NCBI GenBank assembly: GCA_030447505.1 | Contig: JAUJOT010000010.1 | Location: 91,422-155,421 of the forward strand | Reading direction: 5' to 3' | DNA: 64,000 bases | DNA from: Solirubrobacteraceae bacterium | Lineage (GTDB): Bacteria; Actinomycetota; Thermoleophilia; Solirubrobacterales; Solirubrobacteraceae | Shown: piece after piece, positions 52,268 through 60,280 of the stretch | Layout: the number at the start of each line of letters is the position of its first letter | How positions within the stretch are numbered: position 1 is the first letter of the stretch | Program-made: the position numbers and the translations under genes | The notes under the pieces: model-generated | What the model was told of the DNA's origin: nothing | The model's input: only the letters and a program-made list of their open reading frames with translations | The model's database searches: none

Positions 52268-52361
52268 CGCCGCGAAGGATTACATGGCGTCACCACGTCG
52301 GCTGCCTCCGAGCGCAACCGGTTGCCCGCGCCGGCCGCCGTGCGCTGGCATGCTCTGCACG

Positions 52362-53381
52362 ATGGCGAAGGAGTACACGACGCTCGAGGCCGCCGGGCGC
52401 GAGATCCGGATCTCCTCTCCGAGCAAGGTCTACTTCCCAGAGCACGGCGGGCGGGGCCCGTTCACGAAGCTCGACCTCGCCGAGTACTACCTGCGCGTCG
52501 CCGATGCCACGGTCAACCACCTGCGCGAGCGCCCGACGACGCTCAAGCGCTGGCGCGACGGGATCACCGGCGACTTCTTCTTTCAGAAGCGCGTCCCTGA
52601 GAAGCGACCGGAGTGGCTGCAGACCGCGACCGTCTCGTTTCCCTCCGGCCGCAGCGCGACCGAGCTCGTGCCCAACGACGCCGCGCATCTGCTGTGGGCG
52701 GTCAACCTCAGCAACATCGACTGGAACCCGTGGCCGGTGCGCCGCGCCGACCTCGACCATCCCGACGAGCTGCGCATCGACCTCGACCCGACGCCCGGCG
52801 TCGCGTGGGACGACGTGCGCCGGGTCGCGCTCGCCGTCAACGAGCTGCTGACCGAGATGGACCTGCGCGGCTACCCGAAGACGTCGGGCTCGCGCGGCAT
52901 GCACGTCAACGTCCGCATCCATCCCGAGTGGACGTTCACGCAGGTGCGGCGCGCGGCGCTCGCGCTCGCGCGCGAGATCGAGCGCCGAATGCCGGGCAAG
53001 GCGACGAGCAAGTGGTGGAAGGAGGAGCGCCACGGCGTCTTCCTGGACTACAACCAGAACGCGCGCGACCGCACCGTCGCCAGCGCCTACTCCGTCCGCC
53101 CGGTGCCCGACGCGCTCGTGTCGACGCCGCTGCGCTGGGACGAGGTCGCCGCCGTGGAGCCGGCCGACCTGCGCCTCGACACGGTGCCCGACCGGATCGA
53201 GCAGCTCGGCGATCCGTCGGCCGACATCGACGAGCACGCGGGCTACCTCGACTCGCTGCTCGAGCTCGCCCGCCGCGACGAGGAGGAGGGCCTGGGCGAT
53301 GCGCCGTGGCCGCCGCACTTCGCCAAGCAGCGGGGTGAGCCCCGGCGCGTGCAGCCGTCGCGCGCCAGGAAAGAGGACTGA
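52362..53381 (+). CDS. LigD-type polymerase (primase-polymerase) domain protein
   Basis: A 339-residue stand-alone LigD polymerase. VYFPEHGGRGPFTKLDLAEY is the typical N-terminal segment. DELRIDLDPTPGVAWDDVRR holds the catalytic DxD, and KTSGSRGMHVNVRI the SGS-x-G-x-H motif. FLDYNQNARDRTVASAYSVR and PVPDALVSTPLRWDEV complete the family pattern. It fills or extends ends during Ku-dependent non-homologous end joining. It faces the ATP-dependent ligase gene (convergent, 41 bp apart), so the LigD activities are split between genes. No ku gene lies in the window. The start is ATG 52362; ATG 52350 is possible. Confidence 0.92.
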   Translation: MAKEYTTLEAAGREIRISSPSKVYFPEHGGRGPFTKLDLAEYYLRVADATVNHLRERPTTLKRWRDGITGDFFFQKRVPEKRPEWLQTATVSFPSGRSATELVPNDAAHLLWAVNLSNIDWNPWPVRRADLDHPDELRIDLDPTPGVAWDDVRRVALAVNELLTEMDLRGYPKTSGSRGMHVNVRIHPEWTFTQVRRAALALAREIERRMPGKATSKWWKEERHGVFLDYNQNARDRTVASAYSVRPVPDALVSTPLRWDEVAAVEPADLRLDTVPDRIEQLGDPSADIDEHAGYLDSLLELARRDEEEGLGDAPWPPHFAKQRGEPRRVQPSRARKED

Positions 53382-53422
53382 CGGCGCGCGCGGATCGAGC
53401 GCGAGATCCGCGCCGCTGGCAG

Positions 53423-54343
53423 CTACAACTCGAGCTGGTCGATCCGGCACTCCGCGGGCGCCTTGTCGTCGCGCCAGCGCACGACCTTCGTGCCGTGGCG
53501 GATGCGGCCGTCGGAGACGTGGTCGAAGGTCACCTCGACGACGAGCTCGGGGCGCAGCGCGACCCACTCGAGATCGCGGCCGTGCGTCCAGCGCGACGGA
53601 TCGCCGCTGCCGCGCTCGCCGGTCTCGTATGGCCGCAGCTCGTCGACGAGCTCGCGCTTGCGCTTCGCAGTGAAGCCGCTCGAGTGGCCGACCTCGCGCA
53701 GGCGCCCCTCGCCGTCGTAGAGGCCGAGGATGATCGCGCCGACGGTGTTCTCCGCCTTGCCCGGGCGCCAGCCCATCACGACGGCGTCGATCGTGCGCAC
53801 GCGCTTGATCTTCACCATCCCCTTGCGCTCGCCCGGCAGGTACGGCGCGGCGAGCTCCTTGGCGATCACGCCCTCCTCGTCGCGCAGCCACCGGCGCGCC
53901 CCCTCGACGCTGCGCTGCACGGGCGTGAGCTCGAGCCCGTCGATCGTCTCGAGCACCGCCCGGCGCTCCTCGTAGGGGCGCTCGAGCAGGACGTCGTCGC
54001 CGAGCGCGAGCACGTCGAAGGCGACGAAGCGCGCCGGCGTCTCCTCGGCGAGCCGCGCGATCCGCGAGGCGGCGGGGTGGATGCGCTGGCCGAGCGTGCC
54101 GAACGACGCCGCGACGAGCTCGCCGTCGATGACGTAGCGCCCCGCGGGGAACTCGACCTCGGGGAAGTAGCGCGACAGCTCCTTGCCGTTGCGCGACTGC
54201 AGGTACGCCTCGTCGCCGTCGACGAACGCGATCGCGCGAAAGCCGTCCCACTTGGGCTCGTAGGCCCAGCCCTCGCCGTCGGGCAGGTTCGCGCGCGGTC
54301 GCGCGAGCTGCGGCAGGACCGGCGGCGAGAGGGGCAGGCTCAC
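53423..54343 (-). CDS. ATP-dependent DNA ligase (LigC/LigD ligase domain type)
   Basis: A 306-residue ligase. The adenylation motif I EPKWDGFRAIAF has the nucleophilic Lys. YVIDGELVAA (motif III), FVAFDVLALGDD (IIIa), DEEGVIAKELAAPY (IV) and GMVKIKRVRTIDAVVMGWRP (V) follow, with an OB domain and WVALRPELVVEVTFDHVSDG. It seals nicks in NHEJ or repair together with the LigD-type polymerase encoded opposite. It lacks the 3'-phosphoesterase domain of full LigD. Convergent to that gene; upstream of an EamA transporter gene. Confidence 0.92.
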   Translation of the reverse strand: MSLPLSPPVLPQLARPRANLPDGEGWAYEPKWDGFRAIAFVDGDEAYLQSRNGKELSRYFPEVEFPAGRYVIDGELVAASFGTLGQRIHPAASRIARLAEETPARFVAFDVLALGDDVLLERPYEERRAVLETIDGLELTPVQRSVEGARRWLRDEEGVIAKELAAPYLPGERKGMVKIKRVRTIDAVVMGWRPGKAENTVGAIILGLYDGEGRLREVGHSSGFTAKRKRELVDELRPYETGERGSGDPSRWTHGRDLEWVALRPELVVEVTFDHVSDGRIRHGTKVVRWRDDKAPAECRIDQLEL

Positions 54344-54352
54344 GCCAGAAAG

Positions 54353-55321
54353 CTACCTCAGCGATTCGGGTGCGAGTGCGGCCGGAGCGGGCGCCAGCGC
54401 GTGCGCCCCGCGCAGCTGCAGTGCGACGACCGCGCCAAGCACGAGCGCTCCGCCGAGGCCCTGCAGCGGACCGAGCGTCTCTGCGTAGAGCGCCACCGCG
54501 AGCGCGACCGTCACGACCGGCTCGAAGGTCGACACGATCGAAGCCGTCGAGGCGCCGACGCGCTGCATCCCCAGCATGAACGTCACGATCGGCAGCACCG
54601 TCGAGAGCGTCGCGATCGCGACGATCCACAGCCAGCCGTCCGCCGTGAACCGCAGGCCGGCGCCGATCGCGCCGGCCAGCAGGAACGTCGCTGCCGCGCC
54701 GGTCGCGACAAACGCCGCCAGCAGGATCGGGTCGATCCGTCGCACCACGCCCTCGGCGACGAGGATGTAGATCGCGTACATGAAGCCCGCGCCGAGCGCG
54801 AGCAGCACGCCCGTCGCCTCGAGGCCGCGCGTGCCGCCGCCCAGCAGCACGAGCGCGGCGCCCGCGCTGGCGAGCGCGAGCGCGAGCGCCTTGGCCGGCG
54901 TGACGTGCTCGCGGCCGAGGACGACCGCGCCGCAGAACACGAGCGCGGGGTAGGTGTAGAGCAGCAGCGACGTCAGCGACGCGTCGATGCGCTCGAGCGC
55001 CGAGAAGAAGAGGCCCGCCTGGGCGGCATAGCCGATCGCGCCGAGCCCGAGGCAGGCCAGCGCCGCCTGCCGCGACGGGTGCGACGGCGTGCGTCCCGCG
55101 CCGGCACGGCGGGCACCGGCGCGCGCGCGCAGGGCGACGATCGCCCACAGGACGCACGCCGCCAGCACGAAGCGCGCGGCGAGCAGCGCGGTGACGCCGA
55201 GCCCGGCGCCGTATGCCTGCTTGGCGAAGATCGCCATGAGGCCGAAGCCGACGGCCGAGAGCAGGCACAGCGCGATGCCGGCGCTGCGCCGCTGCGCTTC
55301 AGATGCTGCGCCGGATCCCAC
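54353..55321 (-). CDS. EamA/DMT-family transporter
   Basis: A protein of about 322 residues with ten hydrophobic segments in two EamA repeats: IALCLLSAVGFGLMAIFAKQ at the start of the first, SLLLYTYPALVFCGAVVLGR ending it, and GVLLALGAGFMYAIYILVAE, STVLPIVTFMLGMQRVGAST and LGGALVLGAVVALQL in the second. The P in TYPALV and E in STFEPVVTV are the conserved EamA positions. Drug/metabolite transporter superfamily, substrate unknown. GTG 55321 is preferred over longer starts. It may be co-transcribed with the small membrane protein overlapping its 5' end. Confidence 0.85.
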   Translation of the reverse strand: MGSGAASEAQRRSAGIALCLLSAVGFGLMAIFAKQAYGAGLGVTALLAARFVLAACVLWAIVALRARAGARRAGAGRTPSHPSRQAALACLGLGAIGYAAQAGLFFSALERIDASLTSLLLYTYPALVFCGAVVLGREHVTPAKALALALASAGAALVLLGGGTRGLEATGVLLALGAGFMYAIYILVAEGVVRRIDPILLAAFVATGAAATFLLAGAIGAGLRFTADGWLWIVAIATLSTVLPIVTFMLGMQRVGASTASIVSTFEPVVTVALAVALYAETLGPLQGLGGALVLGAVVALQLRGAHALAPAPAALAPESLR

Positions 55322-55424
55322 GCTCGGGGCGTTCGTCGAAGCCGGGGCGCGACTCCGCGCCGTGGCGGTATGCGAGCAGCTCGAACAGCGCGAATCCCGC
55401 GAGGAGGGCGGTGAACGTGAGCAC
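55299..55424 (-). CDS. Possible small single-pass membrane protein
   Basis: From GTG 55424, 41 residues: a hydrophobic helix LTFTALLAGFALFELLAYRH followed by a charged tail (GAESRPGFDERPERGIRRSI). It overlaps the EamA start by 23 bp, consistent with translational coupling. There is no homologue I can name and no strong ribosome site. A longer TTG start at 55484 would cross the divergent LysR promoter. Confidence 0.4.
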   Translation of the reverse strand: MLTFTALLAGFALFELLAYRHGAESRPGFDERPERGIRRSI

Positions 55425-55460
55425 GAGCCCATGATCGGCGTTGCTGCGCTCTAGCGGTAG

Positions 55461-55486
55461 CCTTGGTTGTCTTGGCGACCTCAAGG
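55461..55486. promoter_or_regulatory. Inverted repeat upstream of the LysR gene
   Basis: ccttg (55461-55465) and caagg (55482-55486) flank a 16-base spacer, ending 8 bases before the LysR ATG. The spot between a LysR gene and a divergent transporter gene is where such regulators usually bind. Arms are short, so this is only a candidate. Confidence 0.3.
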
Positions 55487-55494
55487 CAGCGCCT

Positions 55495-56478
55495 ATGAAC
55501 CTCCAGCAGCTCCAGTATGTCCTCGCGTCGCTCGAGCACGGCTCGTTCAGCGCCGCAGCGGAGGCGCTTCACCTCGCCCAGCCATCGCTGTCGGAGCAGG
55601 TCCGGCGGCTCGAGGCCGAGCTCGGCGTGGCGCTCTTTCAGCGCGTCGGCCGCGGCCTCGTGCCGACCGAGGCTGCGCGCGCGCTGCGCCCGCACGCCGA
55701 GGCGGCGCTGGCCGCCGTCGAAGCCGCTCGCGCGTCGGTCGGCGCCGTCCGCGAGCTGCGCGCCGGCACGGCGGCGTTCGGCACGTTCGGCACGGCGCGC
55801 ACGTACCTGGGCACCGATCTCGTCGAGGACTTTTGCCGCAGCCACCCCGATGTCCGCGTGCGCATCGTCGGCCAGAACTCCTCCGAGACCGTCGAGGCGA
55901 TCCGCGACGGCGAGCTCGAGGCGGGCCTCGTCGTGCTGCCCGTCGACGACCGCGGCCTGGAGATCCGCCCGGCGATGCGCGACGAGGTGCTCTACGTCTC
56001 GGCCGATCGCGGGCGCCTGCGCCTCGCGATGACGATGCAGCGCCTGGCGAGCGCTCCGCTGATCCTCTCCGAGGCGAGCTGGGGCAGCGAGGACCCGACG
56101 CGCCGCCAGCTGCGCGAGCTCGCCCAGCGCGCCGGCGTGACGATCGAGCCGCAGATCGACGTCGAGGACGTCGAGGTCGCGCTCGAGCTCGCCGCGCGCG
56201 GCCTGGGCGACACGATCGCGCCGGCGGGGATGCTGCGCCGGCTGGCGCCGAGCGAGCTCGGCTGGGTTCCGTTCGCCGACCCGATCTACGAGACGTTCGC
56301 CTTCACCTGGCGCCGCGGCGCCCAGCTCTCGCCGGCGACGAAGGCGTTCATGACCTTCGCCGAACGGCGGCTGGACGCGCTCGCGGAGGTCCTGCGCAGC
56401 GAGCCGCCGCGCCGGCGCGCGCCGAACATCGCCCAGATCCTTCAGCCCGCGCGCGGCGATGCCGATACACGCGGGTGA
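55495..56478 (+). CDS. LysR-family transcriptional regulator
   Basis: A 327-residue protein. The N-terminal winged HTH is standard: LQQLQYVLASLEHGSFSAAA then LHLAQPSLSEQVRRLEAELG and LFQRVGRGLVPTEA. The effector domain begins GTAAFGTFGTARTYLGTDLV. The C-terminal ~25 residues are a basic tail. It is divergent from the EamA transporter gene, which is its likely target and suggests that the two respond to the same small molecule. ATG 55495 is the natural start. Confidence 0.92.
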   Translation: MNLQQLQYVLASLEHGSFSAAAEALHLAQPSLSEQVRRLEAELGVALFQRVGRGLVPTEAARALRPHAEAALAAVEAARASVGAVRELRAGTAAFGTFGTARTYLGTDLVEDFCRSHPDVRVRIVGQNSSETVEAIRDGELEAGLVVLPVDDRGLEIRPAMRDEVLYVSADRGRLRLAMTMQRLASAPLILSEASWGSEDPTRRQLRELAQRAGVTIEPQIDVEDVEVALELAARGLGDTIAPAGMLRRLAPSELGWVPFADPIYETFAFTWRRGAQLSPATKAFMTFAERRLDALAEVLRSEPPRRRAPNIAQILQPARGDADTRG

Positions 56479-56483
56479 GAGAG

Positions 56484-57528
56484 ATGTCGATCGACCTCCC
56501 GTCAGCCGTCCGCGCACAGCCGCCGGTCGCGTCCAGCGCGCGCCTGAGCGCCGCCGTGCACAACGGCGAGCGGCTTGCGGCGCTCAACGCCGAAGGACTG
56601 CTCGACGGAGCGCCGGAGCCGATCTTCGACCGCTTCGCGCGCCTCGCGGCCCGCGTCGCGGGCGCCGACCGCGCTCGTCTCGATCGTGACCGATGACCGC
56701 GCGTGCTTCGCGGGGCTGTGCGGCGTCGGGCAGCCGTGGGCGGACGCCCGCCAGACGCCGCTGTCGCACTCCTTCTGTCAGCACGTCGTCACGAACGCGG
56801 CGCCGCTCGTGATCGAGGACGCGCGGCAGGATCCCGTGCTGTGCTCGAATCGCGCGATCGTGGACCTCGACGTCATCGCGTACGCCGGCTTTCCGATCAT
56901 CGGGCCGACCGGCCATGTGCTCGGCAGCCTGTCCGCGATCGACTCCAGCCCGCGCGGCTGGCAGCCCGTGCAGCTCGAGTCGCTGGCCGACGTCGCGCTG
57001 CTCGTCGCCAACGAGCTCGAGCGTCGCGACCTCGCGCGACGCCTCGCGATCGACGCCCGCAGCGACGCGCTGACCGGCATGGCCAACCGCCGCGCCTGGG
57101 AGGCGGAGCTGCCCAGCGCGCTGCGTCGCGCCGAGCGGCTCGGCCACTCGCTGTCGGTCGTGCTGATCGACCTCGACCACTTCAAGGCCTACAACGAGCG
57201 CCACGGCGATCCGGCCGGCGACGCCGTCCTGCGCGAGATCGGCGTGCGCTGGCGTGGTCGGATCCGTGACATCGACCTGCTCGCGCGGATCGGCGGCGAG
57301 GAGTTCGGATTGCTGCTGCCCGGCTGCGATGCGGAGTCGGCGCTGCAGATCGTCGACGGCCTGCGCTCCGACGTCCCCGAAGGTCTGACGGCCTCCGCCG
57401 GGATCGTCGCGTGGGCGATCCCGCTGACCGCCGAGCAGTTCGTCGCAGAGGCAGACCGCGCGCTGTACCGCGCCAAGAGCGACGGGCGCGACCGCGCCTA
57501 CCTCGCAAGCTCGACGAACGCTCCCTAG
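56484..57528 (+). CDS. GAF-GGDEF diguanylate cyclase, with apparent frameshift near 56670
   Basis: From ATG 56484 the frame reads SAAVHNGERLAALNAEGLLD, then IFDRFARLAARVAGA and soon stops (56694). The neighbouring frame carries on the same GAF domain as PTALVSIVTDDRACFAGLCG, so an extra G in the gcgggcg stretch near 56665-56675 is inferred; about 348 residues in all. GAF (~30-170) is followed by GGDEF: SDALTGMANRRAWE, VLIDLDHFKAYNERHGD and RIGGEEFGLLLP. The inhibitory RxxD site (RDID) five residues before GGEEF is intact, so c-di-GMP synthesis with feedback control is expected if the gene is whole. The IS481 element begins directly after its stop. Confidence 0.82.
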
Positions 57529-57529
57529 C

Positions 57530-58576
57530 TGTAGTTCCTGAGGACGTTGTTCATCCGGGCCTCCCTGGAGGCTGGTGGTTACGAAGCCCCAGCACCAAGG
57601 AGACACCGGATGAAGTTGCACGCTAACGCGCGGCTCAGCGTGATCGGCCGGCAGTTGCTTGTCGATCGAATCGAGAGGGAGAGTTGGAAGGTCCGAGACG
57701 CCGCACAGAGCGTCGGGATCTCTGAGCGGACCGCCCGGAAGTGGCTCGCGCGGTATCGCACCGAAGGGCCCGATGGCTTGATCGACAGGCCGTCGACGCC
57801 GCAGCTGGTGGCCAACCGCACCGACGAGCGGACGATCGAGGCGATCGCGGCACTGCGACGGTTGCGCTTCTCGGGGCCAGAGATCGCCGAGGTCCTTGAC
57901 CGGCCGCTGTCGACGGTCTCAGGGATCCTCACGCGGATCGGGATGGGGCGCCTCGGTCGCTTGGGCTTGGAGCCCGCGGAGCGCTACGAGCGCCAGGTCG
58001 CCGGTGAGCTGATCCACATCGACGTCAAGAAGCTCGGCCGCATCCACGGCGGCGCGGGCAAACGCATCACCGGGCTCCAGCGCAACCCGCGACGCACACG
58101 CAAAGACAGCGAGGGACACAACCGCAGGATCGTCGGCTGGGACTACGTCCACGTCGCGATCGACGACGCCACGCGCCTGGCCTACGCCGAAGTCCTCAGC
58201 GACGAGAAGGCAACCACCGCGATCGGGTTTTTGCGCCGAGCGATCGCGTTCTTTGAGAGCCACGGCATGACCGTCTGCGACCTGCTTACCGACAACGGCT
58301 CGGCGTACCGCTCAGCCGTTCACGCGATCGCCTGCAGAACGCTGGGCATCCGCCACCTGCGCACCCGGCCACGACGCCCGCAGACCAACGGCAAGGCCGA
58401 GCGCTTCATCCGCACGATGCTCGCCGGCTGGGCCTACGGCGCGATCTACGCCACCAGCGCCGAACGCACCGCAGCCCTTGACGGCTGGATCTACCGCTAC
58501 AACCATCACCGACGACACGCAGCCATCGGCCGACAACCACCGATCAGCCGCCTGAACAACCTGCTCGGGACCTACA
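57530..58576 (+). mobile_element. IS481-family insertion sequence, complete
   Basis: A 1047-bp element with imperfect ~24-bp terminal inverted repeats: left tgtagttcctgaggacgttg..., right (complement) tgtaggtcccgagcaggttg.... Both are flanked by the 6-bp direct repeat cctagc (57524-57529 and 58577-58582), a target-site duplication. It carries one transposase gene. The insertion lies at the stop codon of the GGDEF gene without altering its reading frame. Ends, duplication and open frame are intact, so it may be recent and active. Confidence 0.92.
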
Positions 58577-58581
58577 CCTAG
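57610..58581 (+). CDS. IS481-family transposase
   Basis: A 323-residue DDE transposase. The N-terminal HTH pair (WKVRDAAQSVGISERTARKW, RFSGPEIAEVLDRPLSTVSG) is followed by the RNase H-like core: first Asp in GELIHIDVKKLGRIH, second Asp in VCDLLTDNGSAYRS and Glu in NGKAERFIRTML, with the C-terminal YRYNHHRRHAAIGRQPP motif. A ggagaca-type ribosome site precedes the ATG. The reading frame runs past the right TIR and its TAG stop (58579-58581) lies in the duplicated target sequence, so the stop codon is supplied by the insertion site. Confidence 0.94.
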   Translation: MKLHANARLSVIGRQLLVDRIERESWKVRDAAQSVGISERTARKWLARYRTEGPDGLIDRPSTPQLVANRTDERTIEAIAALRRLRFSGPEIAEVLDRPLSTVSGILTRIGMGRLGRLGLEPAERYERQVAGELIHIDVKKLGRIHGGAGKRITGLQRNPRRTRKDSEGHNRRIVGWDYVHVAIDDATRLAYAEVLSDEKATTAIGFLRRAIAFFESHGMTVCDLLTDNGSAYRSAVHAIACRTLGIRHLRTRPRRPQTNGKAERFIRTMLAGWAYGAIYATSAERTAALDGWIYRYNHHRRHAAIGRQPPISRLNNLLGTYT

Positions 58582-58612
58582 CGCGTATCGAGCTCGCGAA
58601 CGCTCGCTAACG

Positions 58613-59413
58613 CTATCGGCCGCGGCGCGGCGCCGCGCTGTCGCCGCGCAGCCGCCGCAGCACCCGGTCGGCGGCGCCGGGCGACACCCCGTGCAGCATC
58701 CCCATGCCCTTCACGAACGGGCGGTAGTGCAGGTGCCGGCTGTCGCGCTCGACGGCCTTGAGGATCCGCTTCGCGAGCGCCTCCGGCGACGCCGCGTCCG
58801 GGCCGCCGCGATACCACTCGGGCATCCGTCCGCGCTCGTGGTCGTGCAGCGACGTGCGGATCTCGCCGGGGTAGACGATCGTCACCGAGACGCCGCTGCC
58901 GGCGAGCTCGTGGCGCAGCGCCTCGGCGAACATCCGCTGCGCCGCCTTCGTCGCGCTGTACGCGGCGGCGCCGGGAAATCCGCGCAGCCCGGCGCCAGAC
59001 GACATCACGACGATGTGGCCGCGGCCCTGCTCGAGCAGGTACGGCAGCGCCGCCTGGACCGTGTGCACGGTGCCCAGCCAGTTGACGGCGGTCATGTTCT
59101 CGATCATCTCGAGGCCCTGCTCGGCGATCGGCTCGTAGTGCGCGATCCCGGCGTTCGCGACGAGCAGATCAAGGCCGCCCGCGGCCGCCACGAAGTCCTC
59201 GACCGCCGTCGCGATCGAGGCCGGCAGCGCGACGTCGCAGGTCAGCGGATGATGGGCGCCGGGCAGCTCGGCGGCGAGCGCCTCGAGGGCGCTCGTCGAG
59301 CGCGCGGCGAGACCGACGGTCGCGCCGCGCTGCGCGAGCGCGTGGGCGAGCGAGCGGCCGATCCCGCGCGAAGCGCCGGTGACGAACGCTCGGGTGCGAG
59401 ATCCGATCTGCAC
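58613..59413 (-). CDS. Short-chain dehydrogenase/reductase
   Basis: A 266-residue classical SDR: cofactor motif TGASRGIGRSLAHALAQRG, acidic-residue strand with CDVA, structural VANAGIAHYEP, catalytic Ser in IVVMSSGAGL and Tyr-x3-Lys in AAYSATKAAQRMF. The Ser/Arg after the glycine motif suggests NADP preference. A C-terminal extension (LHYRPFVKGMGMLHGVSPGA) resembles SDRs annotated as lipid or ketoacyl reductases. GTG 59413 is chosen. Divergent from the DtxR-type gene. The substrate is unknown. Confidence 0.88.
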   Translation of the reverse strand: MQIGSRTRAFVTGASRGIGRSLAHALAQRGATVGLAARSTSALEALAAELPGAHHPLTCDVALPASIATAVEDFVAAAGGLDLLVANAGIAHYEPIAEQGLEMIENMTAVNWLGTVHTVQAALPYLLEQGRGHIVVMSSGAGLRGFPGAAAYSATKAAQRMFAEALRHELAGSGVSVTIVYPGEIRTSLHDHERGRMPEWYRGGPDAASPEALAKRILKAVERDSRHLHYRPFVKGMGMLHGVSPGAADRVLRRLRGDSAAPRRGR

Positions 59414-59477
59414 AACGCGCGATGCTACGGGTGAGGTTGGCACCGGCGCTCGCTCGCGCCGGTAGGATCGCTTCTCG

Positions 59478-60194
59478 ATGGCCACCGAGCACGCGACCGT
59501 CGCCGAAGAGGAATACCTCCAGACGCTGTTCTGGCTGCAGGAGGCCAAGCTCCCGATGACGGGCGCGAACGTCGCCCGCGCGATGCAGCTGTCGGCCCCG
59601 ACGGTGCACGAGATGATCGGTCGCCTCGAGCGCGACGGCTACATCACGCGCGCCCACGACAAGATCATCAGCTTCACGCCGAGCGGCCTCGACCACGCCG
59701 AGGGCGTCGTGCGCCGCCACCGGCTGATCGAGCGCTTCCTGACCGACGTGCTCAGCATCCCCTGGGACGAGGTCCATGAGGAGGCCGAGCGCCTCGAGCA
59801 CGCGATGAGCCCGGTGCTCGAGGAGCGGATGCTCGCCGCGATCGGCGACGCGAAGACCTGCCCGCACGGCCATCCGATCACCGCCGGCTCGCGGATCGAC
59901 GGCGTCCCGCTGGCCGACGTCGCCGAAGGCGCGAAGGTCACGATCCTGCGCTTCGAGAACGAGGCCGAGGATCTGCTGCACTACCTCAAGGACTCGGGCA
60001 TCGAGCCCGCGATGAAGGGCACGCTGACCGCGAGCTCCCCCGAGGAGGTCACGGTCACGACGGAGGACGGCCGCGAGTGCTCGGTCACGTTCTCGGTCGC
60101 GGAGACCGTCTCGGTGCTGGCGGATCCATCGCCGCCGTCGCGGATCGCGCTGCCCGAGCAGCTCGTGCTGGCGCGCGAGCGCTACGGGCGCTGA
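59478..60194 (+). CDS. DtxR/MntR-family metal-dependent regulator
   Basis: A 238-residue protein. The N-terminal winged HTH (YLQTLFWLQEAKLPMTGANV, AMQLSAPTVHEMIGRLERDG) is followed by the dimerisation and metal-binding domain: VVRRHRLIERFLTDVLSIPW, DEVHEEAERLEHAMSP and ERMLAAIGDAKTCPHGHPI, with the usual His/Glu/Cys ligands. The C-terminal FeoA/SH3-like domain is DVAEGAKVTILRFENEAEDL onward. It senses Fe2+ or Mn2+ and represses uptake genes; which metal cannot be told here. Divergent from the SDR with a 64-bp gap. Confidence 0.9.
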   Translation: MATEHATVAEEEYLQTLFWLQEAKLPMTGANVARAMQLSAPTVHEMIGRLERDGYITRAHDKIISFTPSGLDHAEGVVRRHRLIERFLTDVLSIPWDEVHEEAERLEHAMSPVLEERMLAAIGDAKTCPHGHPITAGSRIDGVPLADVAEGAKVTILRFENEAEDLLHYLKDSGIEPAMKGTLTASSPEEVTVTTEDGRECSVTFSVAETVSVLADPSPPSRIALPEQLVLARERYGR

Positions 60195-60280
60195 GCCGCT
60201 CGCCGCGCCCGGCGCCGCATCACCCTCTCGCGGCGCGGGTTGTACGCTGACGCGAGAAGCAAGGAGGGAATCACGACGTC

